Of a stretch of DNA of 64,000 nt, positions 11,901 to 22,800 are shown in pieces; positions within the stretch are counted from its first letter, which is position 1, and the number at the start of each line of letters is the position of its first letter. The stretch comes from Pleodorina starrii (Eukaryota > Chlorophyta > Chlorophyceae > Chlamydomonadales > Volvocaceae). The notes under the pieces were generated by a model that had not been told where the DNA came from, made no database searches, and saw only the letters and a list, made by a program, of their open reading frames with translations. The position numbers and the translations under genes were made by a program. The stretch covers positions 8,747,001-8,811,000 of the forward strand of contig BRXU01000002.1 in the NCBI GenBank assembly GCA_030267565.1, in the 5' to 3' direction.

Positions 11901-14900
11901 CTTCCGGCGGGCCTGGCGGCTGCTGAGGTGGGGGCTGCTGGGGTGGCTGCTGCGGCTGTGCCGGCAGGTGGCCAACTCTCAGGAGCTCCACTTTGTCACG
12001 GTTTAGCCGCTGTCCGGTGGCCTGCGCAAACGTCTCCGTGGCGTCGAGGAAGGCTTGGACGGTGTGGTCGCCCTCCAGGAACACCTCTCCGTCGTCCGCA
12101 AACTGCACCGCCGTGGTTAGCTCGGCATCTGCTGGGTCCAGGCGAATGCCCAGTCCCTTGCGTTGTAGCCATGACAGCAGCGCTTGCGCGACGAAGAGGT
12201 AGAGCAGCGGGGCGAGCGGGCAGCCTTGTCGGACGCCCGCCGCCATGCTGACCGGCTCTGACTGCCTCCCCCCCACCAGCGCCCGGGCCTGCGTGTCCGC
12301 CAGCAGCGTCTGTACCCACTTTCGGAGCTGTTCGGACGCGCCCAGCTCCGCCATCGCTGCCACTAGAAAGTCCCGGTGGACCGTATCGTAGGCTTTGGCA
12401 AAGTCGAGGAAGGCGACCAGCGCGTTGCGTCCCTGGCGTCGGAGGAGGTGGGGAAGGTAGCGGAGGGTGAAGATGCTGGCGCCAATGTGTCGCCCCGGGA
12501 GGAAGGCCGTTTGCTCCGCAGAGATCGCGGCATTCAGGGCGGGGCCAAGCCTATTTGCCATGACTTTGGCGAGGATGCGGTAGTCCGTGTTGAGCAGGGT
12601 GATGGGGCGGTAGTTGCCTGGCTGTGTGGGGTCGCCCTTTTTGTAGAGCACCTTGATGATGCCCTCGGTGAACCGCGCGGGCATGTTGCCTGTGGTGCCG
12701 ATGGCGGTGTATAGGTCTGCCAGGAGGGGGGCGAACTGCCGCTGGAAGGCCCGGTAGAGCTCTGCGGGCAGGCCATCCCACCCCGGCGCTTTTCCGCGCG
12801 GCGTGGCCTTGAGAGCCGCGGCCACCTCGGTGCTGCCCACTTGGGCCCGGCCGACTGGGTCTTCCGGGTCTGCCGGCAGTCGCAGCGGGTGATCTCGGAG
12901 GGCCTCCAGGACCTGGGCCTGCGCCTGCTGCTTCACCGATGCCGGCAGCTCGGCCTCCGATGGCAGGGCGCTGACGTCCTGCCAGAAGTTGGCGATGATC
13001 TGCGGCAGTCGCCTGGCATCGCTGACCAGCTGGCCCGTGCGGGGGTCGCGCAGCATGGAGGGGCCGGGGCCGCCCCCGTTGCCGCCATCGCTCTGTTCCC
13101 GGATGAGGGCGGTGAGGGCCCGGGAGGGGCGCTCGCCTTCACTGATCCGGTTCCGCCGGGCGTCCCGGGCCGCCTCGTTGGCCGCGGCCCGCATGCCCTT
13201 CTGTACTGCCACCTGCGCCTCCACTGCCGCCGCCAGCCGTTCCTCGTTGGAGGGGTCGGCGTCCAGGGCGCTGGCGGCTTCCTGTGCTGCCGCCGCTAGC
13301 TGTTGCACGCTGGCGGCTGGCCGGACGCGGCGCGTTTGTGCTTCTCGGTTGAGCCGGGCCACCTGGGCTGTGAGCCGGCGTTTGAACGCCGGCCACCAGT
13401 CCAGCACGGCCTGCTGCGGGTGCTCACCGCCGGTGGGGGCCGCTCCCACTTCCTCGTCTAGCCAGTCGCCCAGGCTGCGTTTCAGGTCCGCATGCGCTAG
13501 GCAGTGGAGGCGGAGGCGGCGCGGGAGATTGGTGTTGGGGGGCGGTTGGCGGGCTGCGATGTGGGCGATGGCGAGCCGATGGTCAGACGGCGAGGTGACG
13601 TTGATGTACGCTTTCGCGAGGTATGGGCAGGCCGCCTCAGGCAGGTAGATGCGGTCCAGGCGGGAGCCCCCAGGCCGCGGTCCCCGGTATAGGTACGTGA
13701 ACTCACGGCGCTGGGGGTGCAGCGTGCGAAAGCTGTCCACCATCCCTGCGGCCGCCGCCGCCTCCTGCAGCTGCATGGATGGGGCCGCGTCTGCTGCGCG
13801 CAGGTCCGGGCTGGGGCAGTCCAGGGCCGGATTCTCCACAAAGTTGAAATCGCCGCACCACAGCAGTACCGAGCCATCTGCCGCCGCATCTGCGGCGGCG
13901 GGGGCCAGGCCTGCCTGACACAGCTGTTGCCGCAGGCCCGCGGCGCCATCCCTTCCGGCCTGTGGGAAGTAAACGCTGCAGACCCGCACATGATGTCCGC
14001 CCCACTGAAATCTGCACTCCGTGAGCCACCCCGCGGGCACGCCGGCGGGCGCGGGGAGGGCCTCGATGGCGCGGGGGGGAAGGAGGTTTGCACGGACGAG
14101 GATCGCCACGCCCGCGGTGTGTTGGCTGTTTGAGTACGAGTGCGCTGCTATGGTCCAGCCCGGCTGGTGGAGCCGGTCGGCGGCGGCCGTTAGGGCCGCC
14201 TCCAGTGCGCTCCGGTCTGGGTCCCCGGTGTGGTGAGTCTCCTGCAGACACACCACGTCGAGCTGGAGCTGGGCCCAAAGCTGCATCGCCGCTTCGAAGC
14301 GCGCTGCGGCGCGCGCCTCCCACACACGCAAGCCTCCCATGTTATGGGACGCCACTCGCAGTGGCCGGGTTATTTGGGCCCGACCTCCCTGACCCCTTGC
14401 TGCTCTCATTGTTGTGGAGCCAGCGGCGTTGCCGCCGCCGGGGCCTGGGGGGGTTGGTCTGCGTTAGTCTGGGCGCCGTCTTGGCTGGCCTGGGATAGCC
14501 GTAGCTCCAGGCTGAATGCACGCAGGCTGGCCGCGGGGGTGCTGGCACTGCTGCGCTGGGAGGGGCTAAGGCTGCATGTGTGCGCCTGGCGGGCGGCCGA
14601 GGCGGGGGTTCTGTCCCCTGCCGGCTTCCGGCGCGTGCTGGCGGATTTTTCGCGCATGGCGTCTCCGACTGTGCCTCTCACCTTGGCACTCCGACCCCGC
14701 AGCCGGAGCACGACTGCTGCGTCCGATTCGCCCGCTTTGCGCGTCCATCCGCCGCCACCTTTTGCCTGGCGGGCATCAGCTCTGGCCAGGATCTCCGCGT
14801 CCGTCAGGTCCGCGATGCAGCGGCCCTGGCTGGGTCGTTTCCTGGCTGAGGCCTCCTCTGGGCTCGTCTCGCACGGCGAGCGCTGCCGCCCCCGCTCTTT

Positions 14901-16841
14901 CTGCGCACTGGCGCTGGGGTCAGCAGGGGTCATCGCCGTCGGCGTCTCAGTGGCGGCGAGCCCCGTAGGGCAGCTGCCTCCTGCCCCAGGTGTACGCTGG
15001 GTTTGCCGTGGCGTTCTCCGGGGTGCCGCCGGCGTCAACTGCTGCTGCTGCGGCTGCCGCTGCTGAGGCGGCTGCTGTGGCTGACCGACGGCTGGTTCCG
15101 CTGCGATGGCAGCATGCTCCTCGGCCGAGTCCGCATTGGCGGGCGCCGCAGCCTGCTCCTCCTGCTGGTGTTGCCGCGCGTCGGTTGGGCCTGCCGTGGT
15201 GGCTGCCTGGACTGTGGCCTCGTGTGCTAGGGCCGCCGTGTTGGCAGGGCCTTCGGGTGTGCCGGCCGTAGCGGTCGCGTCCGCGGCGGCGGCGCGCTCC
15301 GCGGCGGTGGCGCGCTCCGCGGCGGCGGCACGCTCCGCGGCGGCGGCGCGCTCCGCGGCGGCGGCACGCTCCGCGGCGGCGGCGCGCTCCGCGGCGGCGG
15401 CACGTTCCGCGGCGGCGGCACGCTCCGCGGCGGCGGCGCGCTCCGCGGCGGCTGCTGTCCGCCGTTCGAGCCCCAGCTGCTCCCTCAGCGCTGCCTGCTG
15501 GGCCCGGGTTTCCCGGTCGTTTTGTTCCCGGATCTCCTCGGTCCGCCGGGCCAGGGCGGTCGCCGCGTCATCCGCGCCCAGTTGTTGGGCGGTCCCGGCT
15601 ACCTGTGTGGTTGCCGGTGCTGCGGGGGTCGTCCTTTGTGGCGCGGTCGTATCTGCCGCTCGGGCTGCCGCCGCTGGCCGGGGGTCCACGGGGTGTTCCG
15701 CCTGCGGTGCTGTGGCCCGACCGGTGGGTTGGGCACGTGCCCGCGCCTCGGCCTCCAAGCGGACCAGGTGATGCATGTATGTATGTATGTATGTATGTAT
15801 GCATGTATGTATGTATGTATGTATGTATGTATGTATGTATGTATGTATGTATGTATGTATGTATGTATGTATGTATGTATGTATGTATGTATGTATGTAT
15901 GTATGTATGTATGTATGTATGTATGTATGTATGTATGTATGTATGTATGTATGTATGTATGTATGTATGTATGTATGTATGTATGTATGTATGTATGTAT
16001 GTATGTATGTATGTATGTATGTATGTATGTATGTATGTATGTATGTATGTATGTATGTATGTATGTATGTATGTATGTATGTATGTATGTATGTATGTAT
16101 GTATGTATGTATGTATGTATGTATGTATGTATGTATGTATGTATGTATGTATGTATGTATGTATGTATGTATGTATGTATGTATGTATGTATGTATGTAT
16201 GTATGTATGTATGTATGTATGTATGTATGTATGTATGTATGTATGTATGTATGTATGTATGTATGTATGTATGTATGTATGTATGTATGTATGTATGTAT
16301 GTATGTATGTATGTATGTATGTATGTATGTATGTATGTATGTATGTATGTATGTATGTATGTATGTATGTATGTATGTATGTATGTATGTATGTATGTAT
16401 GTATGTATGTATGTATGTATGTATGTATGTATGTATGTATGTATGTATGTATGTATGTATGTATGTATGTATGTATGTATGTATGTATGTATGTATGTAT
16501 GTATGTATGTATGTATGTATGTATGTATGTATGTATGTATGTATGTATGTATGTATGTATGTATGTATGTATGTATGTATGTATGTATGTATGTATGTAT
16601 GTATGTATGTATGTATGTATGTATGTATGTATGTATGTATGTATGTATGTATGTATGTATGTATGTATGTATGTATGTATGTATGTATGTATGTATGTAT
16701 GTATGTATGTATGTATGTATGTATGTATGTATGTATGTATGTATGTATGTATGTATGTATGTATGTATGTATGTATGTATGTATGTATGTATGTATGTAT
16801 GTATGTATGTATGTATGTATGTATGTATGTATGTATGTATG

Positions 16842-16872
<31 letters not shown>

Positions 16873-19800
16873 CTGTTACATATCTGCCGGGCCGACACTG
16901 GCCGGGGGCGCTAACCCGCCCACATACGGGAGACCGCCGAAGCACTCCTCTGTTGAGGAGGGGCGTACCACCTTGTCTGCACACTGCACCGGGAAGTGCT
17001 AACCGCTGCGCCGTAATCGTCACAGGACAGCGTCCACCTGATTGTCCATGTGCCAGCTAAGCTAGCCCCAGGCGCCTACTGTCCTCGGTCCACCGAACGC
17101 ATGCTCTGCAGCTGCGTAATCTACCAGGGCACTCACACCGGTGCCATTACCACCTCCTATGTCCTTCGGAAGCCTGCCGCCGCCCGATCTTAGTTATCCA
17201 ACCACCACCTGCTATGCAGTCTGGTCCAGGCCCTATGCAGACTCATTCCTCCACCACTGCTCTGCGGCAGCGTTGTAGTCTTCTTGGTGGCATCCCACTC
17301 CAGCCGCCCCGTGCACCAGAGGACACCATTGTCTCCAGCCTTCGACACCCCGATCTCTTTCACCCGGGGGACCAGCGGTGGGGTACGATCCCACGTCTTC
17401 CGGTTAAGTTAGTGCCGACTCTGGGGATCGAACTCCAGACCCGCCGGTTACTAACCCGGTGCTCTGACGCTGGCCAGGGGCTGCTAACCCAGCCCCGACG
17501 GAAAGACCGCCTAAGCACTCTCCCCCTTGCGGTGGGAGAAGGGCGTGAGGGGCCGCTACCCCCTCCTGCTCGACGCAGAGCTGGCTGCGTCGTATACCCC
17601 ATATACGGGTGTACGGCGCAGCGGCTCCCCAAAAGCTTGAGCTCACAGCCTGCCTTATACGGCAGCTGGGCCCTTCGTCCGCACAAACAGCAGTCGCGCC
17701 GGCGCACTACGCGGCGCCCGCGCTGTCCTGCCCGCCCTGAAGTCCTTGCAGCGCCGGGGCGCCCGGCCGGCCTGCTACCGGCTGGCGGTGCTCCTCTAGG
17801 CGCGAAAACAAAGCGCTGAGAACCTGCCCCGAGCTTGGTCCGGCTCGTGGGCGGTCAGCACCAAAGGAGAACCCAAGACAGCGCGCGCCCTACCCCTGCT
17901 ACTACTCCTACTACGACGGCCCCGGAGAGGCCGGGGGGTGGCCCCTAGAGGCCGAGCTCCAGAGCGCCGCTTGGCCTCGACGCGGCAGGAGGTCGGGAGC
18001 GGGCCTTGCGGCAGCGGGCTAGGTGACGGAGCTATAGTTCGCACTAGGCGGCACCTCGCCAACTCTCCTCACTCTCGCTAAACCCGCTCCCTAAAGCCTC
18101 CCTTGCCTACAAAAGGCAGCCTGCGGCGGTCTCTGCACCCTAAGTCCTCTCGGACCCGAAGGACCCCCCCCTCCTCCTCCCCTCCTCTCACGCCTCCCTG
18201 CCTCGACGCCCTAAGTTCCCTCCCTCACCCCTAAAGCCCCTTCATCCCCTCACTCCACTTCCCCTCCCCCTCCCTCCATACCCATCCCTGCGTGCTGCAC
18301 ACACTGAAAGTGGCCGTTGACCACCGCCAGGATGGGGTGGTCAGGCCCTACCCCCTCCCATCCCCGCCTTGGCACGTCTAGCTTTGCAAACCCTCGCAGC
18401 GGCTCCCCAAAGGCTTGAGCTCACAGCCTGCCATATACGGCAGCTGGGCCCTTCGTCCGCACAAACAGCAGTCGCGCCGGCGCGCTACACGGCGCCCGCG
18501 CTGTCCTGCCCGCCCTGAAGTCCTTGCAGCGCCGGGGCGCCCGGCCGGCCTGCTACCGGCTGGCGGTGCTCCTCTAGGCGCGAAAACAAAGCGCTGAGAA
18601 CCTGCCCCGAGCTTGGTCCGGCTCGTGGGCGGTCAGCACCAAAGGAGAACCCAAGACAGCGCGCGTCCTACCCCTGCTACTACTCCTACTACGACGGCCC
18701 CGGAGAGGCCGGGGGGTGGCCCCTAGAGGCCGAGCTCCAGAGCTCCGCTTGGCCTCGAGGCGGCAGGAGGTCGGGCGCGGGCCTTGCGGCAGCGGGCTAG
18801 GTGACGGGGCTATAGTTCGCACTAGGCGGCACCTCGCCAACTCGCCTCACTCTCGCTATACCCGCTCCCTAAAGCCTCCCTCGCCTACAAAAGGCAGCCC
18901 GCGGCGGTCTCTGCACCCTAAGTCCTCTCGGACCCAAAGGAACCCCCCCTCATCCCCTCCTCTCACGCCTCCCTGCCTCGACGCCCTAAGTTCCCTCCCT
19001 CACCCCTAAAGCCCCTTCATCCCCTCACTCCACGACCCCTCCCTCTCCCTCCATACCCATCCCTGCGTGCTGCACACGTACTGTATGTACTGTACGTACT
19101 GTACGTACTGTATGTACTGTACTGTATGTACTGTACTGTACTGTACTGTACTGTACTGTATGTACTGTACTGTACTGTACTGTACGTACTGTACGTACTG
19201 TATGTACTGTATGTATGTATGTCTTCATAATATAGATGGTGGTAGGTCGGGCGAAGACGGACCCTCTGAGATCGATAGATGAGTAGACCCACGCAGCAGG
19301 CTTCGCATGGCGGACATTCAAGAACAAGCAAGCCGGTCGGCTGACCCGCTGCATTCCAGCTCGTCCCATCTCGTCCAACGCTCCAACCCACTTACCCGTG
19401 CGGTCCTAATTAGGTTCGCGAGCAGCTCAAGGACTATCTGGATAAGCAGCAGCTGAGGCTGAGGCTGCGGAAGGCACTGCCGCACAAACAGGTACGACAC
19501 ACACATATACATACGTTTTACTTATAAGCCAGTAATAAGAATGAACGTAACACGATTGCCGTTGATGTGTACTGCTAGAATGTACGGCAACCACCCAACA
19601 GTTGTACCGACCAGACTGCAACCTCCCGCTGTAACTAACACGGGGGGGCGGGTGGGGCGGGTCATGTACGACGCACCTCACACACAAATGAATCATTGTC
19701 TTTATTTGATGGCGAATGAATTAGCGAACGTGCCCACCATCCACGTACGTATAACTTATACCACACTGCTCATCGATTCGCTTTCCACCTACGTATATCC

Positions 19801-22800
19801 CGGTCGGTTGCTTCTCCGTACGGCGGGCAGCTGACGGTGCTGGGCGCAATGTACGGCAGCTGGGGCAAGGAGTACACGGGCAGCTACTGCTTCAAAAAGG
19901 TACGCGTGCGTGGCGGGAGGAACGAAGGCTTACATACATGCATATGACGACCGACATGCATGCATGCACGCAGCAGGTCGATCGATGGGTAGGTAGACCA
20001 AAAGGATAGATGGGGCGGGGCGGGGCGGGGCGGGGGGCAGGGGGGGGCCTAGCTAATAACAGCGGGGATGTGCGGCGCCGGTACATACGTATGGTGGACA
20101 TACGTAAAGTAAGGCGAGTTGCTTGATTGATATATAAGGAAGGCGGGGTAATGTATGTATGCTAACATGGATTGGGAGGGCGGGCGCGTAGGGCTCTGCT
20201 TCTGCTAATTCTGCCAGTGGCAGTGCTGCCGAGCGGGAGACAAGTGTTGTCGCTCGGCCGGCCGGGTACATATGTGCAATAATGATGTATAAATAAGGAA
20301 CAGACCGTCATATCATCTCTCCGGAGACGCGACGCCCTCGATCGCTCACAGCCAGCCGCGCACGTACGCACGGCGGTTGTACGTGTGCCCCACCGCCCGC
20401 CTGCTGTACATACGCACACGCACACACGCACGCAGGTGGACGCAGTGAACTTTTGGCTGGCGAGGCTTCGGTTCCTTCGGGTGGGTGGGTGGCTGGGGGG
20501 TGGGTGGGTGGCTGGGGGGTGGGTGGGTGGCTGGGGGTGGTTTGGGGGGGTGGAACAATCGGTACGTAGCTCTCGCGATATACAATATCGTTAGTTAGTC
20601 GTACATATTGCCGCTTTCCGACGACATATACAGGTGCATATGTGTACGAATAATGTAGCTACGTGTGCTGCCGTGCTGTGTGTATGTATGTGCGTGCAGG
20701 AGCGCATTGCGGAGGAGCAGCGTTCTGCGGAGCTCCGGGTGGCGCCCTCCGCCTTCGTCACATTCACGTAAGACATCGTAGCTGATGCTGCTGATGCTGC
20801 TGCTGCTGCGGGTCGGGAATATGGCCGGTGTTGATATGGAGGAAGCCCGTCCTGATGCTGCATGCAAATGAAGGGCGGGCGGGGCATCTGAAGGAAAAGC
20901 AACATACAGCAATTCGTTGCTGGACGTCGGCGTGCGGGCATGCGTGCGTGGCTGGCCGGCGGGGATGACAAAATGATGACTGCGCCCATAGCACAGCAAC
21001 CCCGTATATATAAATATACTGCATATGCTTCCTTCGCACGGCGGGCGGCCCGTCGGTACTAATGTTCCATTATTTGCTTGTGCCGCGTCGATCGCTTCCC
21101 GCCCGCCGTACACCTGCACGACATATACACGCACACACGCACACCCTCCTCTCTCTCTTCCCCCCCCCCGCAGCACCCGCATGTCTCAGGCGGTGGCTTC
21201 CAACTCGCTGCACCACCACGACGTCGACGCCTGGCGGGTGCACAACGCGCCGGCGCCCTTCGAGCTGGTCTGGAAGAACCTGGGGCTCACCATGCCCGTC
21301 AAGAGCGGCCGCCTCTACATCCTGTGAGTGCGTACCGTGCGTGCGTGAATGTGTGGGTGCGCGCGTGTATGTTTCAGTACGGCGCTTGGGTGCTTCTTGA
21401 GGATGGGACGTGCTGATGTCCTGGTAGATACTGGTAGATCCTGGTCGAGGTCATAGGTGCCGTACAGTCGGCTAGCATAAAGCCTAAAAAAGGCGTCGCA
21501 TAGCATCTCGAGTAGCCTTTGCTCCGCCCAAGCACTACATTGGTATCGAGTCCAGTACTGTCGTACAGTCTCTCAGAGGTCAGAGGTCGTCAGTTCGATC
21601 CCTGGTATTCGCGGCAAGACTTCCACTCCAGAAAACCTACCTAATTCTAAGAAAGGCGTCGCACAACATCTCGAGTTGCCTTTGCTCCGCCCAAGCACTA
21701 CATGGTGGATCCTGATGGATATGTCAAATATACGTGCATGTATGCTTGCGTGAAATAAACGAGCGCGCTCTTCGACGTACCCGCTGTGCTAGCTATTCGT
21801 CGTTAACGAGCGTATCCCGCGGCGGCCGCCTCGGCTAGCCTGTGCGCTGATTGCTCCTACGTATACTCCTACGTCGGTATGATAAAATATCGGCGGGCAC
21901 GCACATGCATGCCATGCAGGTGGGCCGCCTTCTGGATGATGACTCTGTTTTTCATGATTCCCGTGACCGCCATCCAGGTACGTAATTAAATACAACAGTA
22001 AAAAGTAATTATAATAACAAAGGGGAATTGCGGTACGGTTATTGTATTGCGCCGTATGATGTATGTTGCACGTACACGTGCACGCGTGTCCCAGGCACGC
22101 ACTCTTTATTGCCGCAACAAACCCGCCCTACGTACATCACATCTTGCCAAGCAATCAAGCAATCCATCACATCTATCTTGCTTGCTAATCAATTCATCAC
22201 ATCTTGATTGTCAACCTGTTCATCACATGCATCTTGCCTACCATTTCATCACATCTATCTATCTTTCCAACCAATCCAGCCATCACATCTTGCCAACCGT
22301 ACAACAGGCTCTTATCGAGGTTCCCAAGCTGGCCAAGGTTCCGGTGCTGGGGGCAATCGTGACGGCACCAGCTGTACGGCAAATCCTGGAGGCCATAGTC
22401 CCCGGTGCGTGGGTCGATCGCTTGGTTGTTAGCGAGATGGCTGGCTAAGTTCCGCCCGCCCCCTGTATGTTGAGTGATCCACAACGAAGGAATCCTTTAT
22501 CAATACGTAAAATATTTTTTAATGCATCGACGGAAGAAATGGAGTACTTGTGTCATTGATGCCGTACCTACCGTACTTGCAGGACTGGCCCTCAAGATCT
22601 TTTTAGCGGTCGTGCCCATCGTTCTCCGCTACATGGCGCTTCTGTCGGGCGCCACCTCAGCCAGCGAGATCGACTTTGGCGTCGTTAAGCGCTATTTCCT
22701 GTTCCAGGTGAGGTGTGAAATCTATTATGCGTTGGTTGACACATTTAGCACACCTGGCAATCAAGTGTGCCGAGCTTGCGCCATTACGTGCCCACCACCG

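Larger units (their letters stand above)
9025..15776 (-). mobile_element. L1-like non-LTR retrotransposon (LINE), two ORFs intact
   Basis: A 6.75-kb element on the minus strand: ORF1 (15776-14406), ORF2 (14409-9832), a 3' UTR of about 800 bp, and a 3' end abutting (ACAT)n. It has no LTRs. It sits antisense to the host gene inside intron 9. No 5' UTR is visible: ORF1's first ATG touches the second ATGT array, so the element may be slightly 5'-truncated. Both ORFs are free of stops, which suggests recent activity. Two further 3'-end fragments of the same family lie at 17465-18396 and 18397-19076. Confidence 0.88.
8103..19413 (+). other. Intron 9 of the channel gene, 11.3 kb
   Basis: Exon 9 ends at 8102 (GTGTGT donor) and exon 10 begins at 19414 (AATTAG acceptor), both in phase 0. 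The protein reads through smoothly from the ...LVAEYDK end into VREQLKDYL, as in other family members. Nearly all of the intron is repeated or mobile DNA, listed below; other introns of the gene are roughly 0.1-1.1 kb. Confidence 0.85.

Noticed and set aside
15777..16898. N-terminal extension of LINE ORF1 through the microsatellite to a start near 16898
   Set aside because: The extension is only the translated ATGT array plus SINE tail; the first ATG outside the repeat at 15776 is the conservative choice.
17413..17466. A functional tRNA-Thr gene
   Set aside because: The 5' acceptor strand and half of the D arm are missing.
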